NCBI GenBank assembly: GCA_023480735.1
Contig: JAMCXB010000048.1
Span: forward strand, 1 to 45,459
Source of the DNA: Bacteroidota bacterium
GTDB taxonomy: Bacteria; Bacteroidota; Ignavibacteria; Kryptoniales; JAKASW01
DNA: 45,459 nucleotides
Direction of reading: 5' to 3'
This document shows, piece after piece, positions 17,729 through 24,198 of the stretch. Position 1 is the first letter of the stretch. Each line of letters opens with the position of its first letter. Both the position numbers and the translations under genes were made by a program. The notes below the pieces were generated by a model that ran no database searches, was not told the DNA's origin, and was given only the letters and a program-made list of their open reading frames with translations.

Positions 17729-17833
17729 ATGGAAATAGTAAACTCTCGGATGGAACACTATCTCGGCAACTTATATGGTGAACGTCACGAAGTTCTGAAG
17801 GAGATGGAAGAGGAAGCCATTTTGAAATCATAG
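17729..17833 (+). pseudogene. O-methyltransferase N-terminal stub
   Basis: A 34-codon frame (ATG 17729, GAGGAA site upstream, TAG 17831-17833) reads MEIVNSRMEHYLGNLYGERH and then VLKEMEEEA. This resembles the first about 30 residues of family-3 O-methyltransferases (typical pattern MEIVNPKVEEYL...RDPVLKEMEEYA), which normally run over 200 residues. Nothing after the stop in any frame continues the family, so the gene appears truncated. The identification rests on remembered family patterns over a short stretch. Confidence 0.45.
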
Positions 17834-17962
17834 ACAGGAGATGAGAGAGGCCTTGTTGTGGAAGTTGAAAGGTTTCTCGGGATTAAGCAAGACTGAAATC
17901 AAATTGCTGACATCTGTAACTGGAAAATAAAATCGACAATCTTGAATTGAAATGGAGTAGAA

Positions 17963-18571
17963 ATGTCCAAACTCGTATTAATCCGCCATGGTGAATCTCA
18001 ATGGAACCTGGAGAATCGCTTCACTGGCTGGGTCGATATTCCTCTCTCTGAGAGAGGTGTGAAGGAAGCTGAATCGGCCGGCAATAAACTGAAGGGCTAT
18101 AAATTTGACCTTGGTTACTGTTCAAAACTCAAACGCGCAATCGATACCTTGAGAATCGTACTCCAGAAAAATGGTCAGACCGACCTTCCCATAGATTACG
18201 ATACTGCACTGAACGAAAGACACTACGGCGACTTGCAGGGGTTGAACAAGGCAGAGACAGCCAAGAAGTTTGGAGAAGAACAGGTGCACATCTGGAGACG
18301 GAGCTACGACGTTCCGCCGCCCAACGGCGAAAGCTTGAAGGATACTGCGGCAAGAGTCCTGCCTTATTGGCGTTTCAAGATTTATCCTGATGTTAAAGCA
18401 GGAAAAGAAGTCCTTGTCGTGGCGCACGGCAACAGCCTCCGGTCGCTTGTAATGTTCCTGGACAACATGACGAAGGAACAGGTGCTTGAATTGAACATTC
18501 CGACGGGTGTCCCGCTCGTTTATGAATTCAACGGCGAAAAAATCACGAGTAAGAAATACCTGGAAGATTGA
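17963..18571 (+). CDS. gpmA: 2,3-bisphosphoglycerate-dependent phosphoglycerate mutase
   Basis: GpmA interconverts 3- and 2-phosphoglycerate in glycolysis/gluconeogenesis through a phosphohistidine. The 202 residues carry [10 protein letters not shown] with nucleophile His9, [12 protein letters not shown], Glu85 in [12 protein letters not shown], and the second catalytic His155 in VVAHGNSLR. The length fits the short form, which lacks part of the E. coli (250-residue) insertions. ATG 17963 follows a TGGAGT site. A weak promoter-like TTGCTG/TAAAAT pair (17904-17933, 18-bp spacing) lies just upstream. The next downstream element is tRNA-Met. Confidence 0.95.
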   Translation: MSKLVLIRHGESQWNLENRFTGWVDIPLSERGVKEAESAGNKLKGYKFDLGYCSKLKRAIDTLRIVLQKNGQTDLPIDYDTALNERHYGDLQGLNKAETAKKFGEEQVHIWRRSYDVPPPNGESLKDTAARVLPYWRFKIYPDVKAGKEVLVVAHGNSLRSLVMFLDNMTKEQVLELNIPTGVPLVYEFNGEKITSKKYLED

Positions 18572-18601
18572 TCGCTTAGCAGCTTGTCCGCTTAATCGTT
18601 C

Positions 18602-18630
18602 TTGGAAACATTGCGGCTATGAGCTAAATT
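18602..18630 (+). promoter_or_regulatory. Predicted promoter of tRNA-Met
   Basis: TTGGAA (18602-18607), a 17-bp spacer and TAAATT (18625-18630) end 10 bp before the tRNA 5' end, as expected for a tRNA promoter. Each hexamer matches consensus at four of six positions. Confidence 0.45.
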
Positions 18631-18640
18631 ACGTCGCCAA

Positions 18641-18714
18641 GGCGGAGTAGCTCAGGTGGTTAGAGCAGTGGAATCATAATCCACGTGTCGGGGGTTCGAA
18701 TCCCTCCTCCGCTA
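18641..18714 (+). tRNA. tRNA-Met (anticodon CAT), elongator type
   Basis: A full cloverleaf can be drawn: acceptor GGCGGAG/CTCCGCT with a G1-U72 wobble, D stem GCTC/GAGC, and anticodon stem GTGGA/TCCAC with loop ATCATAA (anticodon CAT). The variable loop is GTGTC and the T stem GGGGG/CCCTC has loop TTCGAAT. The discriminator is A at 18714, and the next bases are CGA, so the CCA end is not encoded. The absence of three G-C pairs in the anticodon stem and the paired position 1-72 argue against initiator tRNA. A tRNA-Ile2 read by lysidine modification cannot be excluded, but the sequence looks like elongator Met. Confidence 0.93.
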
Positions 18715-18734
18715 CGAACTCACATATTCTTAGG

Positions 18735-18845
18735 GCTCAGTACTGCATCTCCTGACTTTCGTCAGCCACCGGAGGATCTGCAGTGAGCGCTGCTTTCAGC
18801 AGTGGCGTAGCCGGGCTCGGGGTAGGCGGTAACAAATCCCGGCAG
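18735..18845 (+). other. Structured non-coding region downstream of tRNA-Met
   Basis: Three hairpins follow the tRNA. In the first, ACTGCA (18742-18747) pairs with TGCAGT (18779-18784), enclosing CTGAC/GTCAG with a TTTC loop. The second is CGCTGCT-TTC-AGCAGTG (18788-18804). In the third, GCCGGG (18810-18815) pairs with CCCGGC (18838-18843). No run of T follows, so these are not simple terminators. They may be part of an unassigned RNA or remnants of a repeat element. Confidence 0.4.
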
Positions 18846-18898
18846 TTCGCAGGTAGTAACTGGCAATGCCTGGACTATCCTTAATGACCCAGCGCTAG

Positions 18899-19396
18899 TC
18901 AGTCGACCTGTGCAAATGCGACGACGTAGTTATGGCCGTATTTCTTTGCACATTTTGGACAGGTTGTGTAGTAGAAATAGTATTTCTTTGTCATCTTGCC
19001 TTGCGAAGCAACGAACTTGTCCATCTCTTTGATCCATTTGGGGACCGAGTTGTACGGTCCATCAAATACCTTGGTCAAGAATGTACCTGTGAGCTTTGTG
19101 TTTTCTGTTCCCGGTACATCCTTCGTGACCGCCATGTAAAGCTCCGATTTCCATGGTGAAGGATCGTAGGCTATAGCCAGGAAGTCCTGAAGCTCAGGTG
19201 CGGCGCTGGCATTCTCTGCCTCCTTCCACATTCGTCCCATGGCATGTTTCATTGCGCCTGGCAATGGGACATGAAATAGCTGCGGAATGGTCCCTTTGAT
19301 AAAGGGTTTGTTCTTCCATTCCTGAGTTTTACCGTCCCATGGAGCCGGTTCAAACTTTGGACAGCAGTCCTTCGATTCCTTCTTTTGTGTGCGCAT
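18899..19396 (-). CDS. Conserved protein of unknown function with C-terminal CPKCAKKYG motif
   Basis: This 165-residue soluble protein has CCPKFEPAPWDGKTQEW and NKPFIKGTIPQLFHVPLPG near the N-terminus. YDPSPWKSELYMAVTKDVPG and GTFLTKVFDGPYNSVPKWIKEM lie in the centre, and the ending contains YYFYYTTCPKCAKKYGHNYVV. This matches a widespread family often labelled hydrolase without biochemical proof. The paired cysteines at both ends suggest metal or redox chemistry. AGGGGG upstream of ATG 19396 is a good ribosome-binding site. The gene is the only apparently intact one in the gene-poor island after tRNA-Met. Confidence 0.75.
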   Translation of the reverse strand: MRTQKKESKDCCPKFEPAPWDGKTQEWKNKPFIKGTIPQLFHVPLPGAMKHAMGRMWKEAENASAAPELQDFLAIAYDPSPWKSELYMAVTKDVPGTENTKLTGTFLTKVFDGPYNSVPKWIKEMDKFVASQGKMTKKYYFYYTTCPKCAKKYGHNYVVAFAQVD

Positions 19397-19614
19397 ATTG
19401 ATGTTCCCCCTGAATTTTGAGTGATATGTTTCGCTACGGAGTCGATATCGCAGTCGAGTCTCTTCACCCCCTTCTCACTCGGTTCTGCCAGGATGAAATT
19501 GAGCAGAGCCATCCTGCTAAGCTCTTGCTTATCCGAGCATTGGGAGACGAGGAAGAGAGTATTCATAGGATGCGATAGCCCGCGACTCTTGTCGAAGGAA
19601 TCTACAATGAGGAC
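19397..19614 (-). pseudogene. Possible decayed coding fragment upstream of the CPKCAKKYG gene
   Basis: On the minus strand one frame reads VLIVDSFDKSRGLSHPMNT, then LFLVSQCSDKQELSRMALLN and FILAEPSEKGVKRLDCDIDS. This looks more protein-like than its neighbours, but it runs into the next gene in another frame and has no proper start. I do not recognise it. It may be a fragment of a lost gene. Confidence 0.25.
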
Positions 19615-19832
19615 ACGCCAAAGTCAAACTTATTAAGTGAGACATGCTGACATTCTGGTTGTAAGAGTGTTGTCATCCAAATTCTCTGGATCCGCCATTC
19701 TCGCTCTAATCTTTGGAGAATTAGTGCAGATGTTAATAGTGAGATCGTGCTTAATGTGGCAAGCAAAAGGAGATTTAGAAATGGCTGAATGTCCAAATCT
19801 GGACACGTGCTCCGTTGGCAGAGATTCAAAAC

Positions 19833-20163
19833 CCACATATATTGTTCCACCAAAGGGTTGGAGTGAACGATCAAATCGGAAATGAGGAAGCAACCCCCGG
19901 ATGAATGGCATCGTATATCTTTCGATATACATTTGCCCACTCGTGTTCTTCTCTAAGGTGGTGTAGGACAGCTCCGGCCATCACGATGCCGAAATGGTCG
20001 ATAGGGAGTTCCAGGTTCCTCACGTCTCCTTAAGGTTGACAACGGCATCTACTGCAGCAACCTGTCCTGATTCAATATTTGAGAAACGTTTAACCACGTC
20101 GTCAGATTCGAATTTTTGGCGAATCTCATCGACGCTCATCTTCTTTTCTAAACTCTGTCCCAT
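19833..20163 (-). pseudogene. SAM-dependent methyltransferase, internally deleted and frameshifted
   Basis: Reading leftward from ATG 20163 or 20139, the frame gives MSVDEIRQKFESDD and VVKRFSNIESGQVAAVDAVV, the typical beginning of a class I methyltransferase of the VERFSNLETGQ type. It then stops at TGA. A neighbouring frame continues LELPIDHFGIVMAGAVLHHL, REEHEWANVYRKIYDAIHPG, and after a further shift at the C5 run (19894-19898) GGCFLISDLIVHSNPLVEQY. These are recognisable later motifs of the same family. The intervening about 90 residues, including the glycine-rich SAM-binding motif, are missing. The reading-frame breaks and the deletion make this a clear relic. Confidence 0.65.
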
Positions 20164-20193
20164 CGAAACTAATTTATCTTATTAGTTATTTAA

Positions 20194-20221
20194 TTTAGCC
20201 AAATGTTAAATTCTTTATAAT
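20194..20221 (+). promoter_or_regulatory. Predicted promoter with perfect TATAAT
   Basis: A consensus TATAAT (20216-20221) lies in a very AT-rich stretch, with TTTAGC (20194-20199) 16 bp upstream as a weak -35. Transcription would begin near 20228, giving an about 250-nt leader before glcD or a separate RNA. Confidence 0.45.
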
Positions 20222-20227
20222 GTCAGT

Positions 20228-20400
20228 ACTACCAGTAAGGTGCTGTTTCGAAAGCGTGATTTTGTGGTCCCTTGCGAGGTCCGGGAAGGTTGGGGGACGT
20301 TGTATGCGCGGCTGTGTTTCACCCGTAGGCCATGCAAGCCTATGCATCCGGACGAATCCTAATAAGGTTGGTTTATAAGCTGTGAGCTTTCGGGTCGGCG
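20228..20400 (+). ncRNA. Candidate structured RNA or long leader upstream of glcD
   Basis: The segment is G+C-rich after an AT-rich promoter region, has no ORF, and can form nested helices. CGAAAGC (20249-20255) pairs with GCTTTCG (20386-20392). GTCCGG (20279-20284) pairs with CCGGAC (20348-20353). GTCCC (20267-20271) can pair with GGGAC (20294-20298). TAGGC-loop-GCCTA (20326-20342) is a local hairpin. The TGTTTCGAAAGCG and GTCCCTTGCGAG stretches recall the 5' half of 6S RNA, but that comparison is by memory and weak. It could instead be an unrecognised riboswitch-like leader. Confidence 0.3.
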
Positions 20401-20479
20401 GGGCGGGCTTGAGCGGAAAAAGTGATCCTTCGAGGGGCTCGATTCCGTCGATGCTATCCGTTTGAGAAAGGAATCTTGA

Positions 20480-21952
20480 ATGATTGGTGACAACGTAAAA
20501 AAGGAATTAAGAAAAATTTTCGGGCAAAAGCGCTTTCTTGATTCGGTCGAAGACAGAATCGCTTATTCGTACGATGGAACACCGGTCATAAGTTCGATGC
20601 CTGACGCGATAGTGATTCCGGCATCAGTAGATCAGATAAGCGCGCTCATCCGTCTTGCCAATGACGAGAAATTTGCAGTTGTACCTCGCGGTTCCGGAAG
20701 CGGATTGAGCGGCGGCTCGGTGCCGTCGAAGAATTCGGTAGTACTCCTGATGAGCCAATGGAATAAGGTATTGGAGCTGGACAAGAACAATCTCACCGCC
20801 TGGGTTGAGCCTGGAGTGATTACCGCGAAGCTTCAATCGCAGGTCGAATCCCAGGGGCTGTTTTATCCGCCCGATCCTGGAAGCGCACAGATCTGCACGC
20901 TTGGCGGGAACGTCGCGGAAAATGCAGGCGGCCTGAGGGGATTGAAATATGGCGTTACCAAGAACTATACACTGGGATTTGAGGTCGTTTTGCCGACCGG
21001 CGAGGTGATGAAGATCGGTGGAAAGAATATGAAAGATGTCGCTGGGTATAATCTTAAAGACGTTCTCATAGGATCCGAGGGGACGCTCGGCGTCTTCACA
21101 AAAATTCTGCTGAAGCTTATTCCGATGCCTGCTTCCAGCAGGACACTTCTCGCCTTCTATGATTCGATTGGCGGTGCAGCCGAAACAGTTTCTGCCATAA
21201 CTGCCGCGAGGATAATGCCCGCGATGATGGAGTTTCTCGACAATACCACGATACGTGCAGTTGAAGCCTTCTCCCACCTCGGTCTGGACACGAATACCGG
21301 TGCGATTCTTCTCGTCGAGGTCGACGGGCCGCGTTCGGCAGTCGAAGAGGATGCGATTGCCGTCGAGAATATTTGCAGGGGGTCCGGTGCAAAAGACGTG
21401 CGTGTGGCAAAAGATGAAGCTGAGGCCTTAAAATTGAAAACAGCCCGCAAGTCGGCGCTAGCTGCACTCGCCAGGATCCGCCCAACTACCATTCTTGAGG
21501 ACGCCACCGTCCCGCGGAGCGAACTGGCGGTAATGGTGGATTTCATAAACCAGACGGCAAAGAAACATTCCATTCAAATCGGAACTTTCGGTCATGCCGG
21601 CGACGGAAATCTCCATCCAACGGCCCTTATAGATGAACGAGATCACGCGGAGATCAGGAGGACAGAGGAAGCATTCGACGACATTTTCAGAAAGGCTGTC
21701 GATTTGGGAGGGACAATTACCGGTGAACATGGTGTCGGTCTGACAAAGAAGAAATTTCTGGAAGAGCTGTACAATACCCCATTCGTCAAGATGATGAGGA
21801 CAACCAAGCAAATGCTCGACCCCAACTGTATTCTCAATCCCGACAAAGTCATCTCAGTGAGCCCAAGATGCGAAGGGGCTTTGCCGAAGAGTCGTGAGCA
21901 AATAGAGAAAGTTTTGAAAAGAATGGACAATCCTTCGGAGGCATATTTCTGA
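20480..21952 (+). CDS. glcD: FAD-linked 2-hydroxyacid oxidase, GlcD type
   Basis: This 490-residue flavoprotein matches the FAD-binding subunit of glycolate/lactate-type oxidases. The PCMH FAD domain shows PRGSGSGLSGGSVP, PPDPGSAQICTLGGN, VAENAGGLRGLKYG and GSEGTLGVFTKI. The C-terminal half carries GTFGHAGDGNLHP and TGEHGVGLTKKKF, which hold the active-site His residues. It would oxidise a 2-hydroxyacid such as glycolate or lactate and pass electrons to the Fe-S partner encoded next, which overlaps by one base (TGATG). AAAGGA lies before ATG 20480. The precise substrate cannot be decided. Confidence 0.9.
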   Translation: MIGDNVKKELRKIFGQKRFLDSVEDRIAYSYDGTPVISSMPDAIVIPASVDQISALIRLANDEKFAVVPRGSGSGLSGGSVPSKNSVVLLMSQWNKVLELDKNNLTAWVEPGVITAKLQSQVESQGLFYPPDPGSAQICTLGGNVAENAGGLRGLKYGVTKNYTLGFEVVLPTGEVMKIGGKNMKDVAGYNLKDVLIGSEGTLGVFTKILLKLIPMPASSRTLLAFYDSIGGAAETVSAITAARIMPAMMEFLDNTTIRAVEAFSHLGLDTNTGAILLVEVDGPRSAVEEDAIAVENICRGSGAKDVRVAKDEAEALKLKTARKSALAALARIRPTTILEDATVPRSELAVMVDFINQTAKKHSIQIGTFGHAGDGNLHPTALIDERDHAEIRRTEEAFDDIFRKAVDLGGTITGEHGVGLTKKKFLEELYNTPFVKMMRTTKQMLDPNCILNPDKVISVSPRCEGALPKSREQIEKVLKRMDNPSEAYF

Positions 21953-23211
21953 TGAATGAAATATCGGACGATCTACTGACGCAATGCATGCACTGCGGTT
22001 TATGCCTCTCTGTCTGTCCTACCTATGCACTTACTGGTCTCGAACGGAGCTCTCCGCGCGGGCGCATCAGGCTGATGAGAAGTGTAATGGAAGAAAAACT
22101 TCCGGTTTCAGACGCCTTTGTCGAGGAGATGAATTTCTGTCTCGATTGCCAGGCGTGTGAGACCGCCTGCCCGGCCGGAGTGAAATACGGTGAGCTGGTT
22201 GAATCTGCCCGCGTCTTTGTGGATCAGAAGAGGAAAGGGTTCAATCTGAAGCAATTCATCCTCAGGAAAATCATTGTAAGAAAGCGGACGCTTCGTCTTG
22301 TCGCAAGGGCGGCAGGATTTTACCAGAGGAGCGGAATTGAAGGCGTGGTTCTTGGAGCGTTGAAGCTGTTTTCGAAGAGACTGTACAACCGCGCGAAGCT
22401 CCTGCCGAGAGTCTCGGATGAATTTGCGATCGATGTACTTCCTGAGGTTGCCGAGCCGAAGGATGGCTTACGCGGCACAGTCGCAGTACTCACCGGTTGC
22501 GTGATGGATGTGTTCTACGCAGATGTCAACAGAGACACGGTCGACGTGCTTCTCGAAAACGGATGGCAGGTCGCCGTTCCGCATGACCAGGTCTGTTGCG
22601 GCTCGCTTAATGCCCACAATGGCGACCGTGAAACTCCGAGAGCCCTTGCCAAAAAGAATATCGAAGTCTTTGAGCGGTCGGGAGCCGACTATTACGTAAT
22701 CAATTCCGCCGGCTGCGGTGCCTTTATGAAACAATACGGGGAAGTCCTTGCTGATGATGCGGAGTTTGCCGAGAGGGCAAAGAAATTCAGCGCAAAAGTC
22801 AAAGACTTTTCGGAGTTTCTCTACCAGACAGGTTACAAGAAACCTGAGGCTCATATCTGCAAATCGACAGTCTACCACGAGGCATGTCATCTCGTACATG
22901 CACAAAAGGTAAGTACGGAACCGAAGTCCATCGTCAGGGAGCTTTCGGGTGATCAGTTTCATGAGCTCAATGAAGCAACGTGGTGCTGCGGCAGCGCAGG
23001 AATATATAACGTGGTTCGATATGAGGACGCTTCGAAACTGCTGGACCGCAAGATGAAAAATATCAAAGACAGCGGTGCCGAGGTCGTGGTTACGGGAAAC
23101 CCCGGTTGCATGGCGCAGATCGGAGCGGGCGTTAAGAATGAGAAACTGGACATCGAGGCTTTACATCCGGCGACTGTTCTCAACAGACTTTACAAATCAG
23201 GGAAACTCTGA
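21952..23211 (+). CDS. glcF: Fe-S subunit of glycolate/lactate-type oxidase, GlcF type
   Basis: This 419-residue protein combines two N-terminal [4Fe-4S] motifs, CMHCGLCLSVCPTY and CLDCQACETACPAG, with two cysteine-rich CCG domains (VLTGCVMDVF...CCGSLNAHNG, and EACHLVHAQ...WCCGSAGIYN). This is the GlcF/LldF-like arrangement that accepts electrons from GlcD and passes them to quinone. No GlcE subunit is present between or beside the two genes. It probably associates with the membrane peripherally, since no transmembrane helix is seen. The one-base overlap with glcD indicates coupled synthesis. Confidence 0.9.
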   Translation: MNEISDDLLTQCMHCGLCLSVCPTYALTGLERSSPRGRIRLMRSVMEEKLPVSDAFVEEMNFCLDCQACETACPAGVKYGELVESARVFVDQKRKGFNLKQFILRKIIVRKRTLRLVARAAGFYQRSGIEGVVLGALKLFSKRLYNRAKLLPRVSDEFAIDVLPEVAEPKDGLRGTVAVLTGCVMDVFYADVNRDTVDVLLENGWQVAVPHDQVCCGSLNAHNGDRETPRALAKKNIEVFERSGADYYVINSAGCGAFMKQYGEVLADDAEFAERAKKFSAKVKDFSEFLYQTGYKKPEAHICKSTVYHEACHLVHAQKVSTEPKSIVRELSGDQFHELNEATWCCGSAGIYNVVRYEDASKLLDRKMKNIKDSGAEVVVTGNPGCMAQIGAGVKNEKLDIEALHPATVLNRLYKSGKL

Positions 23212-23258
23212 CGCCAAATAGCCGCCGTTCCAGAGAGCGAATCTGATAGGAGGATGTC

Positions 23259-23930
23259 ATGATCCCCTTGAAAGATAAAAACCCTTCGTATTCAGTACCC
23301 ATCGTAAACTACGTTCTAATTGCGGCTAACGCAGTCGTATTCTTTTATGAATTGTCGTTGGGGCCGCAACTTGATTCGTTCTTCGTTAAGTATGGTCTCA
23401 TACCGAGCAGATACTTCGAGATGGTTGCGAACCACACCCATCCTGTCACGAGATATCTCCCTTTTTTTACTTCTATGTTCATTCACGGCGGGTGGCTCCA
23501 TATAATCGGCAACATGTGGTTCCTTTTTATTTTCGGCGATAATGTGGAAGACAGATTCGGGCACGGGAGGTACTTCTTGTTTTATGTTTTGAGCGGCCTG
23601 GCTGCTGCTGCTTTGCAGGTCTCTTTATCCGCGGGTTCCTCCGTACCTACTATAGGTGCGAGCGGGGCCATCTCGGGAGTCCTCGGCGCTTATCTCATTA
23701 TGTTTCCAGGGGCGAAGGTTGTTACGCTTATTCCAATTCTTTTCATATTTGATATCATTGATATCTCTGCACTTCTCTTTATCGGATTCTGGTTCCTGAT
23801 GCAGTTTTTCGGCGGAATTCAGTCTGTCGGGGTCGACACGTCGGGGGGCATAGCATGGTGGGCGCATGTCGGAGGGTTTCTGGCTGGTATGGTCATGGTT
23901 CCCATATTCAAAAGGAGATATTCAACCTGA
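23259..23930 (+). CDS. Rhomboid-family intramembrane serine protease
   Basis: This 223-residue membrane protein has about six hydrophobic helices. The catalytic dyad is visible: Ser135 in TIGASGAISG and His203 in WWAHVGGFLAG. The HGGWLHIIGNM segment provides His81 and Asn85, which form the oxyanion region in rhomboids. All key residues are present, so it should be active against membrane-protein substrates, which are unknown here. TAGGAGG sits 5 nt before ATG 23259. It follows glcF by 47 bp and may share its transcript. Confidence 0.92.
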   Translation: MIPLKDKNPSYSVPIVNYVLIAANAVVFFYELSLGPQLDSFFVKYGLIPSRYFEMVANHTHPVTRYLPFFTSMFIHGGWLHIIGNMWFLFIFGDNVEDRFGHGRYFLFYVLSGLAAAALQVSLSAGSSVPTIGASGAISGVLGAYLIMFPGAKVVTLIPILFIFDIIDISALLFIGFWFLMQFFGGIQSVGVDTSGGIAWWAHVGGFLAGMVMVPIFKRRYST

Positions 23931-24160
23931 AAATCCGAGTTCTTATTCGCCTGAGCTTCTTTACAGCTATGTGCTATTCCAACAAGTTTTAGGTGTTTTT
24001 GCAGCGTGGTTCACTTAAGGGGGACAGCAATGTGGAAAAGTACTGCGTTCTAGAGGCAATTATTAGGGAAGGGGGCTTGCCCCTGATGCCATGGATATCA
24101 CACGTCTCTCGTTTACTTGCGGGAGTACGATCTTTTGGGAAATCTCCCTAAATTAATAAA

Positions 24161-24195
24161 ACGTTTACAAAGTCCGATTATATTATTGTAAACGT
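24161..24195 (+). promoter_or_regulatory. Perfect 10-bp inverted repeat at the kinase start (operator or RNA hairpin)
   Basis: ACGTTTACAA (24161-24170) and TTGTAAACGT (24186-24195) are exact inverted copies separated by 15 bp. The second arm ends 3 bp before the kinase ATG at 24199, and TATATT (24179-24184) lies between the arms. The half-sites are 25 bp apart, about two and a half helical turns. In RNA the arms would form a 10-bp stem directly before the start codon. No Shine-Dalgarno sequence is present. Confidence 0.6.
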
Positions 24196-24198
24196 GGC

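Noticed and set aside
19602-19940. 112-codon minus-strand frame as an intact gene
   Set aside because: Only its middle part (GGCFLISDLIVHSNPLVEQY) is meaningful, and that belongs to the methyltransferase relic. The rest does not look coding.
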